DNA of 64,000 nucleotides from Luteimonas fraxinea. GTDB taxonomy: Bacteria; Pseudomonadota; Gammaproteobacteria; Xanthomonadales; Xanthomonadaceae. Under the pieces are notes generated by a model. The model was given only the letters and a program-made list of their open reading frames with translations. It was not told where the DNA came from and did no database searches. The translations under genes were made by a program, and so were the position numbers. Position 1 is the stretch's first letter. The number at the start of each line of letters is the position of its first letter. Of the stretch, positions 26,621 through 35,610 are shown in pieces. The stretch spans positions 744,001-808,000 of the forward strand of contig NZ_CP089507.1 of the NCBI RefSeq assembly GCF_021233355.1, read 5' to 3'.

Positions 26621-27403
26621 TCACGAGATCCAGTCCATCTGCGAGGAGATCACACGCCATCCCGACGCTCCATGGCGCAAGACCGCCCTATGGCTGGAGG
26701 CGCAGAGCGGACCGCACCAGAATCCGAACGTGATGTCGTAGTCCCCGTCCGCCCGTCGCGTCGGCGTGCCGACGCTCATCGTCATTGCAACGTGCTCTTG
26801 CGCACCACTCTCCGGCGCTTTCCAGTCTGAGCCCGCCCGCAGCTGCAGGCCCGTATCGCCCAGCGATCGAATCGATTCCGCGGAGAGGTCGATCGGGCGA
26901 TCGCCACCAGGTAAATGCAGCGTTACGTACAGCGGCATGCGGGTGCCGGCCAGGTAACCGCCGGCGCTCCGCTGGTGACGTATCACCGCGATCATGACGC
27001 CCTGAAGATCGGGCGGTGGATTCAGCGCCGCATCGGCAAGGCCTCGGCGCTTGTCTCGGGCAGCCTGCAATGCCAAGACGGCGTCGTCGCGCTGCGCGCA
27101 CTCGCTGGCCAGCTCATGGACGCAGACCACGCCGGAAGACTCGTTGAGCGACACGAAGAATCGCCGGTACATGGCACCGTCGCCGCGTTCGATCATCATC
27201 CGCCACTCGTTGCTGGCCTCGTCGAACTCGGGTCCGTTGAACGTCGAATCACCGCGTCCGGCTTTCGAATCGACCGCTGCTGTTCCCACACCCATTGCCT
27301 GCAGGGCGTCCAGTAGCGGTCGCTGCTCCTGCGCATGGGAGACGCATGCAAGGCACAGCACCAGCATGGCGATCGCCCCGCGCGCACAAGCGTTCATGGT
27401 CAT
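26621..27403 (-). CDS. Secreted hypothetical protein
   Basis: A 260-residue protein with a signal peptide (MTMNACARGAIAMLVLCL; cleavage expected after SHA). The mature part has a conserved-looking start QEQRPLLDALQAMGVG, four cysteines, and a C-terminal all-beta-looking segment (DYDITFGFWCGPLCASSHR). The start at 27403 is chosen from the signal peptide. Not recognised. It lies downstream, on the same strand, of the leucine-rich-repeat gene, 136 bp away. Confidence 0.65.
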   Translation of the reverse strand: MTMNACARGAIAMLVLCLACVSHAQEQRPLLDALQAMGVGTAAVDSKAGRGDSTFNGPEFDEASNEWRMMIERGDGAMYRRFFVSLNESSGVVCVHELASECAQRDDAVLALQAARDKRRGLADAALNPPPDLQGVMIAVIRHQRSAGGYLAGTRMPLYVTLHLPGGDRPIDLSAESIRSLGDTGLQLRAGSDWKAPESGAQEHVAMTMSVGTPTRRADGDYDITFGFWCGPLCASSHRAVLRHGASGWRVISSQMDWIS

Positions 27404-27538
27404 CACCCGGTGTGTCACTAAAAGAGGGATAGGGCCGCCATCGCGGCACCAGTTCACCACACAACACCAGCGTCTGGTGGACCTTGGAAAGAGGTGCAGT
27501 CCCGGAATTGACCCTGGACCCGTCATCTCCCGATCGCA

Positions 27539-29251
27539 CTAGTCGGTGCGGATATCGAGCCCCGCGTCAGCCAGCGCCGACAGCACGTCCACATTCCCGA
27601 CCGGCGATCCGGTCAGCCGCAGGGAACGCAGCGTGGTCATCGACCGCAGCGGTGACACGTCGCGCACGTTCGTTTTTTCCAAGCGCACCCAGCGCAGTTC
27701 GGGCAGGGTTGCGAGCACCGAGACGTCGTCGACGGCGGTCTCCGACAGATCCAGTGTCTGCAGCGCTTTCAGTGGCGCCAGCGTCGACATCGCAGTGAAC
27801 GAGGTGCCGGCCAGATCCAGCTCCACGAGTGAAGTCATCGGCGCGATCGCCGAAAAGTCCGTGACACGCGTCCGTCGCAGATCGAGCACGCGCATCGCGC
27901 GATGGCCGGCGAGCGGCGACAGATCGGCGACGGGCGTGCTGCCGAGCGACAACCGTTCCAGCTGCCGCAGACCCGCCAGCGGCGCGAGATCGTCGACCTG
28001 CGTGTCGAACAGATACAGCATGCGCAACGACGGCATCCGGGCGACGGCATCGATGCGCGCAACGCGTGTGCCGCCCAGCGCAAGCGATTCGAGCCGGGTG
28101 AGCGTGGCGAGCGGCGCGAGATCGACGATGCCGCTACCGGCGAGTTCCAGACGGGTCAGACCCGTCAGCTTCGCCAGCGGCCTGTAGTCCGCCGCGGTGC
28201 TGTTGGCCAGCGACAGCGTGCGCAGCGTCGTCATCTGCGCCAGTGGCGCGATGTCGGTGAACGGATTAGTGCTGAGCATCGCGCTTTCCAGCGCCGGCAG
28301 CGCTGCGATCACGGACAGATCATCGATGTCGTTGCCGTCGAGATCCAGCGTCTTCAGCAGCGGCTTATCGCGCAGGAAAGCGGTGTCGCGCACCCCTGCA
28401 CTCGACAGGGTGAGATTGCGCAGCGACGACAAGGATGCGAGCGGCGACAGATCGTCGATCTGCGTCTCCGACAGCGTCAGCACACGCAGATCGGGCAGAC
28501 CGCCGAGCCCGCCGATGTCGCGCACGCGACTCGTCGACAGATACAGCGTGTGCAGGCTCTGCAGGCCCGACAGCGCGTCCACATCGGCGATCTGCGTACC
28601 GTGGAGATTCAGCGTCTCCAAAGCACGCACCTTCGACAGCGGCGTGATGTCGCGCACTGCCGTTTCGTACAGGCTCAACGTCTTCAGCGCCTGCAGGCCG
28701 GACAGCGGCGCCAGATCGGTGACACCCGACCCGGTGAGGTCGATGAATTCGAGCGTCTTCCACGCCGCCAGTGCGGAGAGGTTCTGCAGTTGCAGCAAAT
28801 GCTTGAGGTCGATCGAAGTGCCATCGAAGTCCGCATTGACGGCCACGATGTCGGACGCAGCGAGCTCAGGATTGTCCGCGGCGATGCTGGCCGCCAGCCG
28901 CGCGAGCGCATCGTTCTGCGTGGCCGGCATGTCGCACGTCGCGCGCACGGCCTCGTGGTGCACATAGCCACTGCGCATCGCGTCGCCCTCCGCATCCAGC
29001 ATGGCGACGCGGTAGTAGACATGCCCCTCGGGCGTCCGCTCGGCGTTCGCGAATCTGAGCCGTTGGCCGTTCGGCATCCGGGTCACGACGTCGGACCTGC
29101 TGGCGCCAGGTCCGTCGCGCAGATTGGTGAAGCCACTCAGCGCGTTGCAGACGTGCAGCGCGTCGCCACGCAAGAGCGGCGCGGCCAACGTGGATGGGGC
29201 GATCGAGAGCCACAACACCGCGCACGCGGCCAGACGTTCAACGCACTTCAT
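27539..29251 (-). CDS. Secreted leucine-rich-repeat protein with SH3-like N-terminal domain
   Basis: A 570-residue exported protein. After the signal peptide (cleavage near TLAAP), residues about 30-95 look like an SH3_3-type domain (SGFTNLRDGPGASRSDVVTRM). From about residue 140 to the end there are roughly 18 tandem LRRs of 22-23 residues with the internalin/SDS22 pattern, for example LQALKTLSLYETAVRDITPLS. Such LRR domains bind proteins. GGGGAG lies about 7 nt before the ATG at 29251. The target could be host or envelope proteins; this is inference. Confidence 0.88.
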   Translation of the reverse strand: MKCVERLAACAVLWLSIAPSTLAAPLLRGDALHVCNALSGFTNLRDGPGASRSDVVTRMPNGQRLRFANAERTPEGHVYYRVAMLDAEGDAMRSGYVHHEAVRATCDMPATQNDALARLAASIAADNPELAASDIVAVNADFDGTSIDLKHLLQLQNLSALAAWKTLEFIDLTGSGVTDLAPLSGLQALKTLSLYETAVRDITPLSKVRALETLNLHGTQIADVDALSGLQSLHTLYLSTSRVRDIGGLGGLPDLRVLTLSETQIDDLSPLASLSSLRNLTLSSAGVRDTAFLRDKPLLKTLDLDGNDIDDLSVIAALPALESAMLSTNPFTDIAPLAQMTTLRTLSLANSTAADYRPLAKLTGLTRLELAGSGIVDLAPLATLTRLESLALGGTRVARIDAVARMPSLRMLYLFDTQVDDLAPLAGLRQLERLSLGSTPVADLSPLAGHRAMRVLDLRRTRVTDFSAIAPMTSLVELDLAGTSFTAMSTLAPLKALQTLDLSETAVDDVSVLATLPELRWVRLEKTNVRDVSPLRSMTTLRSLRLTGSPVGNVDVLSALADAGLDIRTD

Positions 29252-29386
29252 CGCACCGCTCCCCGGAAATTGGATGCTTGCTGTCACACCCGCCTGCAAC
29301 GTCGTCGACCGGGCGCGGGCCGCGACCATGGGTCGCCTGCACACGCGCGCGATCGACATCGGCGTTTGCCCAAAGGCGTTCGCGCC

Positions 29387-31060
29387 TCAGCGCGCCATCG
29401 GCAGATTCAGACCCTGCGCCTTCGCGCAGTCCTTCGCGATGTCGTAGCCCGCGTCCGCATGGCGCATCACGCCGGTGCCGGGGTCGTTCCACAACACGCG
29501 GGCGATGCGCGTGTCAGCTTCCGCGGTGCCGTCGCAGACGATGACCACGCCGGAATGCTGCGAGTAGCCCATGCCCACGCCACCACCGTGATGCAGCGAC
29601 ACCCAGGTCGCGCCGCCGGCAACGTTGAGCATCGCGTTGAGCAGTGGCCAGTCGCTGACAGCATCGGAACCATCCTGCATCGCTTCGGTCTCGCGATTGG
29701 GCGAGGCAACGGAGCCGGAATCGAGATGGTCGCGGCCGATCACGATCGGCGCCTTGAGTTCGCCGTTGCGCACCATCTCGTTGAACGCGAGGCCCAGCTT
29801 GTCGCGCACGCCCAGGCCCACCCAGCAGATTCGCGCAGGCAGGCCCTGGTAGGCGATGCGCTCGGCGGCCATGTCGAGCCAGCGGTGCAGATGCGCGTCG
29901 TCGGGAATCAGTTCCTTGACCTTGGCATCGGTCTTGGCGATGTCTTCGGGATCGCCGCTCAGCGCGACCCAGCGGAACGGGCCGATGCCGCGGCAGAACA
30001 GCGGGCGCACGTAGGCCGGCACGAAGCCCGGGAAATCGAAGGCATTTGTGCAGCCTTCGTCCTGCGCCATCTGACGGATGTTGTTGCCGTAGTCGACGGT
30101 CGGAATGCCAGCAGCGTGGAACGCGAGCATCGCTTCAACGTGCACGCGCATCGAGGCTTTGGCAGCATCGCGCACGGCCTCGGGATTCGCGGACTGCTCA
30201 GTGAGCCAGCGCTCGACGCTCCAGCCGATCGGCAAGTAACCGTGAACGGGATCGTGCGCGCTGGTCTGGTCGGTGACACAGTCGGGACGCACGCCGCGCT
30301 TCACCAGCTCCGGCAGCACCTCGGCGGCGTTGCCCAGCAGCGCGATGGATTTCGCTTCGCCTGCCTGCGTGTACTTCTCGATGCGCGCAAGTGCGTCGTC
30401 GAGGTCAGTGGCCTGCTCATCGACGTAGCGCGTCTTGATGCGGAAATCGATCCGGCTCTGCTGGCACTCGATGGTCAGCGAACACGCGCCGGCGAGACTC
30501 GCGGCCAGCGGCTGTGCACCGCCCATGCCGCCGAGACCCGCGGTGAGGATCCACTTGCCGGTCAGGTCGCCGCCGTAGTGCTGGCGCCCCATCTCGACGA
30601 AGGTCTCGTACGTGCCCTGCACGATCCCTTGGCTGCCGATGTAGATCCACGAACCCGCGGTCATCTGGCCGTACATCGCCAGGCCCTTGCGATCGAGTTC
30701 GTGAAAGTGCTCCCACGTCGCCCAGTGCGGCACCAGATTGGAGTTGGCGATCAGCACGCGCGGCGCATCGCTGTGCGTGCGGAACACGCCGACCGGCTTG
30801 CCGGACTGCACCAGCAGTGTTTCGTCATCGCCGAGGGTTTTGAGCGATTCGAGGATCGCGTCGTAGCAGGCCCAGTCACGCGCGGCGCGGCCGATGCCGC
30901 CGTAGACGACGAGGTCTTCCGGGCGCTCGGCGACGTCGGGATCGAGATTGTTCTGCAGCATGCGGAACGGCGCTTCGGTGAGCCACGACCGGCAGGTCAG
31001 CTCGCTGCCGCGCGGGGCGCGGATCGTGCGGGACGGGTCGTGGCGCGAAGCGTCGGTCAT
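29387..31060 (-). CDS. hutU: Urocanate hydratase
   Basis: A 557-residue urocanase that adds water to urocanate to make imidazolonepropionate, the second step of histidine breakdown. NAD-binding and family motifs are [61 protein letters not shown] and [14 protein letters not shown], including the active-site Cys in FCRGIGPF. The length is standard (about 555). hutI and hutF are 11-13 kb away on this window, and hutH and hutG are not here, so the pathway is dispersed. A GATAAT-like -10 precedes the start. Confidence 0.97.
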   Translation of the reverse strand: MTDASRHDPSRTIRAPRGSELTCRSWLTEAPFRMLQNNLDPDVAERPEDLVVYGGIGRAARDWACYDAILESLKTLGDDETLLVQSGKPVGVFRTHSDAPRVLIANSNLVPHWATWEHFHELDRKGLAMYGQMTAGSWIYIGSQGIVQGTYETFVEMGRQHYGGDLTGKWILTAGLGGMGGAQPLAASLAGACSLTIECQQSRIDFRIKTRYVDEQATDLDDALARIEKYTQAGEAKSIALLGNAAEVLPELVKRGVRPDCVTDQTSAHDPVHGYLPIGWSVERWLTEQSANPEAVRDAAKASMRVHVEAMLAFHAAGIPTVDYGNNIRQMAQDEGCTNAFDFPGFVPAYVRPLFCRGIGPFRWVALSGDPEDIAKTDAKVKELIPDDAHLHRWLDMAAERIAYQGLPARICWVGLGVRDKLGLAFNEMVRNGELKAPIVIGRDHLDSGSVASPNRETEAMQDGSDAVSDWPLLNAMLNVAGGATWVSLHHGGGVGMGYSQHSGVVIVCDGTAEADTRIARVLWNDPGTGVMRHADAGYDIAKDCAKAQGLNLPMAR

Positions 31061-31154
31061 TGCGGCATTCCGTTGAAGTCGATGCGGCGATTATCGCATC
31101 GCATCCCGGCGCCGACTGGTGCGCTGCGGCGTGAGCGCGGGTGCACCGTCGCCC

Positions 31155-31160
31155 TATCCT
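31155..31160 (+). promoter_or_regulatory. TATCCT -10-like element, leaderless start
   Basis: TATCCT ends 6 nt before the ATG at 31167, which would put the transcription start at or next to the start codon. No Shine-Dalgarno sequence lies in the gap. GTGAGC at 31131-31136 is a possible -35. The same geometry recurs at 32461, 34056 and 51569. Confidence 0.4.
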
Positions 31161-31166
31161 CGCGCC

Positions 31167-31931
31167 ATGAATCCTCGCTCCGTATTCGCCGCCGTCTGCG
31201 CGGTGGCCCTCGCCGGCTGCGCCACGCAGGCCGGATCGACGCAGCTCACCACGTCCGCCTCAAGCGAAACGGCGACACGTGTGCTCCTGTTCTCACGCAC
31301 TGCCGGCTTCCGCCACGACTCGATCCCCGTCGCATTGGATACCTTGCAGGCGCTGGGTGCGCAGTCCGGATTCGCGATCGATGCGACCGAGGACGCGGCG
31401 CTGTTCACGGATGCGGAGCTCGCGCGCTACGACGCGGTGGTGTTCGTCAGCACGACGCGAGAAGTGCTTGACCCCACGCAGCAGGCCGCGTTCGAACGCT
31501 ACGTCGCCGCAGGTGGCGGCTTCATGGGCGTGCACGCCGCCGCCGACAGCGGCTACACCTGGCCCTGGTACGGCGATCTGGTCGGCGCGTGGTTCGCACG
31601 CCATCCCGAAGGCCTGCAGTCGGTGCGTGTGGTGTTCGAACATAACGCCGGGCCGGACGGCCTGCGCGACTGGCGCGTCACCGACGAGATCTACGACTAC
31701 CGGCGCAATCCGCGATCGTTCGTCCAGGTGACCGCGTCGATCGATCCCGCCTCGCATCCCGCCGGGCGCATGGGCGACGACCATCCCATCGCCTGGTGCC
31801 ATACCAACGCCGGCGGCCGCGCCTGGTACACCGGCTTCGGCCACGACCCGGCGCTGTATGCCGATTCGGTGTTTCGCGCGCAACTGCTGCGCGGCCTGCT
31901 GTGGACCACGGGACGCAGCGACGCCTGCTGA
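31167..31931 (+). CDS. ThuA domain lipoprotein
   Basis: A 254-residue exported lipoprotein (VALAGC lipobox) with a ThuA-like trehalose-utilisation-type domain of the class I glutamine-amidotransferase fold. Motifs: VLLFSRTAGFRHDSIPVAL, YDAVVFVSTTREVL, RYVAAGGGFMGVHAAADS, DHPIAWCHTNAGGRAWYTGFGHD. ThuA domains are thought to act on sugars or glycans, without a proven reaction. The start is leaderless-type (see the -10 element) and divergent from hutU by about 100 bp. Confidence 0.88.
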   Translation: MNPRSVFAAVCAVALAGCATQAGSTQLTTSASSETATRVLLFSRTAGFRHDSIPVALDTLQALGAQSGFAIDATEDAALFTDAELARYDAVVFVSTTREVLDPTQQAAFERYVAAGGGFMGVHAAADSGYTWPWYGDLVGAWFARHPEGLQSVRVVFEHNAGPDGLRDWRVTDEIYDYRRNPRSFVQVTASIDPASHPAGRMGDDHPIAWCHTNAGGRAWYTGFGHDPALYADSVFRAQLLRGLLWTTGRSDAC

Positions 31932-31990
31932 CGCCGGACATGCAAACGCCCGGCCGGAGCCGGGCGCCTGCGTGCCGCAATTGATCGGAA

Positions 31991-32311
31991 TCAGTTGATC
32001 GACGGGTCGAGCCTGCGCAGCGCGTCCTTGACGTCCACCGAACCGGTGCGGTCGATGTCCTCGCGCGTGTAGACGCGGCCGCCGCCGGTGGTGCATTCCT
32101 GCTCGGCACGCTTGGAGCGCGCATTACGGGCCGCGGTGACGCGCGAACCGGTTTCGCGGATGCAGAAGCGATCCGACGGACTGGCGCGCTGGCCACGATC
32201 ACGTGCGGATTCCTCTTCCTCTTCCTGTTGCTGCTGCGCGTGGGCGACCTGTGAGACCGCACCGAACGCGAGGCCGGCGAAGATCGCCGCCGTCCACCAT
32301 GCATGCTTCAT
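31991..32311 (-). CDS. Small secreted protein with TonB-plug-like C-terminus
   Basis: A 106-residue protein. A signal peptide (AHA-QQQQ cleavage) is followed by a Gln/Glu-rich stretch (QQQQEEEEESARDRGQ), a middle segment with Cys residues (RFCIRETGSR, EQECTTGG) and a C-terminus, VYTREDIDRTGSVDVKDALR, that resembles the start of a TonB-dependent receptor plug (ITREDIERTG...DALR). There is no barrel. It may be a remnant or a domain re-used alone. It is divergent from the phosphodiesterase gene and otherwise alone. Confidence 0.7.
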   Translation of the reverse strand: MKHAWWTAAIFAGLAFGAVSQVAHAQQQQEEEEESARDRGQRASPSDRFCIRETGSRVTAARNARSKRAEQECTTGGGRVYTREDIDRTGSVDVKDALRRLDPSIN

Positions 32312-32460
32312 GAGGCACCTCCCGGTGCAGTCCATCGGTGGCGACACGATACGCGCGATGCACCGCGCCGTGGTCTGCAGGCGATGAATGTTCAGCCCGC
32401 GTGTCGACAGCGTTGGGCATCGCTTCATGCGGCTGACTGCGAGCCGTCATGTCGCGCCGG

Positions 32461-32466
32461 TATCCT
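32461..32466 (+). promoter_or_regulatory. TATCCT -10-like element, leaderless start
   Basis: TATCCT lies 6 nt before the ATG at 32473, with no Shine-Dalgarno site between. A CTGACT at 32433-32438 is too far away to be a standard -35. Confidence 0.35.
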
Positions 32467-32472
32467 ATGCGG

Positions 32473-33750
32473 ATGCCTCGATCGACCTGTCTGCGCGCGT
32501 TTGCGCTGCTTCCGCTGTTGCTGCTGACCGCCTGTGCCACAGTCGCGCCGCCGTCGGATTCCGACGCTATGTCCGCCTCGACGCCCGTCGCGGATGCGCG
32601 CCCCACCCTGCTGCTGGTCTCGCTCGACGGCCTGCGCCCCGACTATCTCGGCCGCGGCGAAACCCCGCATCTCGATGCACTGGCGCGCGACGGCGTGCAG
32701 GCCTGGATGCGGCCGTCGTATCCATCACTCACGTTCCCCAACCACTACACGCTGGTCACCGGTCTGCGGCCCGACCACCACGGCCTGATTCACAACTCGA
32801 TGGTGGATTCGACGCTTGGTGACTTCCGCCTGTCGGATCGCGAGGCCGTCGGCAACGGCGCTTGGTACGGCGACGGCGAGCCGCTGTGGGTGACAGCCGA
32901 GAACGCCGGCCTGCGCACCGCGACGCTGTCGTGGCCGGGCAGCGAAGCGCCGGTGCACGGTGTCCGTCCGACGCGCTGGTATCCCTTCGACGACACACGC
33001 CCGCTCGATACGCGCGTCGACATGGTGCTCGACTGGCTGTCCGAACCCGCCGCCACGCGCCCCGCATTCGCGACGCTGTATTTCGAACACACCGACTCGG
33101 CCGGACACAATTACGGCCCGGATTCGCCGCAGCTGCACGCCGCGCTGCAGGCGGTCGACGCGGCGCTGGGACGACTGGTCGACGGCCTGCGCACGCGCGG
33201 CCTGCAGGACCGCGTGAACCTGGTCGTGGTGTCCGACCACGGCATGGCCGAAGTGCCGCCGGGCCAGGCGATCGCAGTCGAGGACATCGTCACGATGGAA
33301 GAAGCGCGCGTGACCTCGACCGGCCAGGTCATCGGCATCATGCCCAACGCCGGCCTTGAAGCGCAGGTGGAACGCAAGCTGCTTGGCGCGCACGCGCAGT
33401 ACGACTGCTGGCGCAAGGGCGAGATGCCGGCGCGCTGGAAATTCGGTACCCATCCGCGCGTGCCGCCGATCGTCTGTCAGATGCACAAGGGCTGGGATGC
33501 CGTCCCGCGCGACGCATTGGCCCGACGTCCGACGCATACCCGCGGCTCGCACGGCTACGACCCCGACCTGCCGGAAATGCGTGCGGTGTTCATTGCGAAT
33601 GGACCGGCGTTCCGTCGCGGCGTGACGCTGGAGGGCTTTGACAATGTGGACCTGTATCCGATGCTCGCGCGGCTGATCGGAGTGACGCCTGCCAAGAATG
33701 ACGGGAATGCGGAGACGCTGGTGCCGGCGTTGCGGGATGGGGTGAGGTGA
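32473..33750 (+). CDS. Ectonucleotide pyrophosphatase/phosphodiesterase (NPP-type) lipoprotein
   Basis: A 425-residue exported alkaline-phosphatase-superfamily enzyme. A lipobox (LLLLTAC) starts it. Catalytic layout: first metal Asp in LVSLDGLRPDYL, nucleophile Thr in YPSLTFPNHYTLVTG, then HTDSAGHNYGPD and VVVSDHGMAEV with metal ligands, and a late TRGSHGYDPDLPEM. NPP enzymes hydrolyse nucleotide or lipid phosphodiesters in the periplasm or outside. ATG 32473 is preferred from the -10 spacing; 32467 or 32449 are alternatives. The gene is followed by a paired CTCTCCC repeat. Confidence 0.92.
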   Translation: MPRSTCLRAFALLPLLLLTACATVAPPSDSDAMSASTPVADARPTLLLVSLDGLRPDYLGRGETPHLDALARDGVQAWMRPSYPSLTFPNHYTLVTGLRPDHHGLIHNSMVDSTLGDFRLSDREAVGNGAWYGDGEPLWVTAENAGLRTATLSWPGSEAPVHGVRPTRWYPFDDTRPLDTRVDMVLDWLSEPAATRPAFATLYFEHTDSAGHNYGPDSPQLHAALQAVDAALGRLVDGLRTRGLQDRVNLVVVSDHGMAEVPPGQAIAVEDIVTMEEARVTSTGQVIGIMPNAGLEAQVERKLLGAHAQYDCWRKGEMPARWKFGTHPRVPPIVCQMHKGWDAVPRDALARRPTHTRGSHGYDPDLPEMRAVFIANGPAFRRGVTLEGFDNVDLYPMLARLIGVTPAKNDGNAETLVPALRDGVR

Positions 33751-33850
33751 GGCTGGGTTGATTGCGCGGCGTTGGATTCGCGGAGAGTGCCGCTGCGTTT
33801 CGGAGAGTAGAAATTTGGAGTTCCGGGTTCGGGTTGGATGCGACCGGTTG

Positions 33851-33990
33851 CCCTCACCCCAACCCCTCTCCCAAGGGGAGAGGGGCTTTGCATAGTCGCC
33901 GCGTCATGTGTCTGAAGCTTTCCGCAGGAGACCGTCCGATCACGAAGCGCTTGAGCCCCTCTCCCTCCGGGAGAGGGGTTGGGGTGAGGG
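33851..33990. repeat. Paired 36-bp palindromic repeat (CCCTCACCCCAACCC type)
   Basis: Two 36-bp copies in opposite orientation, 33851-33886 and 33955-33990, differ only in the central five bases. Each copy contains its own hairpin (CCCCTCTCCC / GGGAGAGGGG). They sit between the NPP gene and alkA, in a gap of 318 bp with no gene. The element is of the type commonly dispersed in xanthomonads and may help end transcription of the NPP gene. Confidence 0.8.
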
Positions 33991-34055
33991 AAGACCCTCG
34001 CGACACATCCAACATCCATGTCCGAATCCGGCCAGTCGCCACCCACCCCCGGTGC

Positions 34056-34061
34056 TAGCCT
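34056..34061 (+). promoter_or_regulatory. TAGCCT -10-like element, leaderless start
   Basis: TAGCCT ends 7 nt before the ATG at 34069, again without a Shine-Dalgarno site between. The hexamer is weaker than the others in this set. Confidence 0.3.
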
Positions 34062-34068
34062 GCATCGC

Positions 34069-35610
34069 ATGCCCCCACCCCTGCCCGCGACCGACATCTG
34101 CGAACAGGCGCGCCTGAGCCGGGACGCGCGTTTCGACGGCCTGTTCTTTACCGCGGTGCGCACGACCCGCATCTACTGCCGGCCGGTCTGTCCCGCACCC
34201 GCGCCGAAAGCCGTCAACGTCACCTACTACCCGAACGCCGCCGCAGCCGAGGCCGCGGGCTTTCGCCCCTGCCTGCGCTGCCGGCCGGAACTCGCACCGT
34301 CCAACGGTCACTGGCATCGCGGCGACGACATCGTTGCGCGTGCATTGGCCTTGATCGAACAGGGTGCCTTGAACGAAGCACCGCTTTCGGCACTCGCCGA
34401 GCGCCTGCATATCGGCGAGCGACAGTTGCGGCGGTTGTTCGTCGAACGGCTCGGCGCCGCGCCGGTCGGCGTACACGGCACGCGGCGTCTGCTGTTCGCC
34501 AAGCAGTTGCTGACCGAAACGGCGCTGCCGATCACCGAAGTCGCGCTCGCGGCCGGCTTCAATAGCGTGCGGCGCTTCAACGCCGTGTTCCAGGACGCCT
34601 ACCGCATGCCGCCGCGCGATCTGCGCAAGGAGCCGCGCGAAGCGACCGGCGACGCGTTGACGCTGCGCCTCGGCTACCGCCCGCCGTATGATTTTCCGGC
34701 GATGCTCGACTTCCTGCGTGGCCGTGCGCTGCCCGGCATCGAGGTCGTCGACGAAATCGCCTACACCCGCGTGATCGGTAATGCGGACACGTCCGGCTGG
34801 CTGCGTGTCGACGCATGGCCGGGCACGCGGAGCGACGCGGCGCCGACCGCAGTGCGACTGCAGTTACATGGCTGTGCACCGTCGCACCTGCAGGACACCG
34901 TGCAACGCGTGCGCCGCATGTTCGATCTCGACGCAGATCCCGACACGATCGCCGCGCATCTCGGCCACGACGCGCGCCTGGCGCCTCTGCTGCGCGCGCG
35001 GCCCGGCCTGCGCCTGCCCAGCGGCTGGGACGGTTTCGAGATCGCGGTACGCGCGGTGATCGGCCAGCAGGTCAGCGTCGCCGCCGCGCGCACGTTGACC
35101 GCACGGCTGTCGCAGCGCTTCGGTACGCCATTGCCGGAGACCATCGCCGCGCAGGGCTTCGCCCATCTGTTTCCGACGCCGGACGCACTCGTCGATGCCG
35201 ACTTCGACGGCCTCGGCCTGATCGGCAGCCGCATTGCGACGATCCGTGGCATCGCCGCCGCGCTGCTTGACGGCCGCGTGGATTTCGACCGCGCACGCAC
35301 GCTCGACGACTTCGTCGAACGCTGGGTCGCCCTGCCCGGCATCGGTCCGTGGACCGCGCAGTACATCGCGCTGCGTGCGCTCGGCCACCCCGATGCGTTC
35401 CCCGCCGAGGATCTCGTGCTGCAGAAGATGCTGCCGACCGATGGCACACGTATGTCGGCGAAGGCGCTGCGTGCGCACGCAGAAGCCTGGCGGCCCTGGC
35501 GCGGCTACGCGGTCTTCCATCTGTGGCGCGAAGCGTCTGCATCCATACCCGCGCGCACTGCGCCATCGACGCGTCCGCGCGTCCGTTCCACCCGGAGTCC
35601 ATCGCCATGA
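34069..35610 (+). CDS. alkA: Ada N-terminal/AraC/AlkA fusion DNA glycosylase
   Basis: A 513-residue fusion. Residues 1-80 are the Ada metal-binding phosphotriester module with cysteines in IYCRPVCPAPAPK and FRPCLRCRPE. Residues about 85-185 are an AraC-type HTH. The rest is AlkA: the N-terminal sheet then the HhH-GPD fold with ALPGIGPWTAQYIALRALG and catalytic Asp in HPDAFPAEDLVLQ. It senses and removes alkylated bases such as 3-methyladenine. The last four bases overlap the start of ogt (ATGA), coupling both; together they cover the functions of Ada plus AlkA. Confidence 0.93.
   Translation: MPPPLPATDICEQARLSRDARFDGLFFTAVRTTRIYCRPVCPAPAPKAVNVTYYPNAAAAEAAGFRPCLRCRPELAPSNGHWHRGDDIVARALALIEQGALNEAPLSALAERLHIGERQLRRLFVERLGAAPVGVHGTRRLLFAKQLLTETALPITEVALAAGFNSVRRFNAVFQDAYRMPPRDLRKEPREATGDALTLRLGYRPPYDFPAMLDFLRGRALPGIEVVDEIAYTRVIGNADTSGWLRVDAWPGTRSDAAPTAVRLQLHGCAPSHLQDTVQRVRRMFDLDADPDTIAAHLGHDARLAPLLRARPGLRLPSGWDGFEIAVRAVIGQQVSVAAARTLTARLSQRFGTPLPETIAAQGFAHLFPTPDALVDADFDGLGLIGSRIATIRGIAAALLDGRVDFDRARTLDDFVERWVALPGIGPWTAQYIALRALGHPDAFPAEDLVLQKMLPTDGTRMSAKALRAHAEAWRPWRGYAVFHLWREASASIPARTAPSTRPRVRSTRSPSP

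Noticed and set aside
27902..31471. Plus-strand open frame of 1189 codons across the LRR protein and hutU
   Set aside because: Composed of Arg/Gln/His-rich antisense sequence over two clear genes; no ribosome-binding site.
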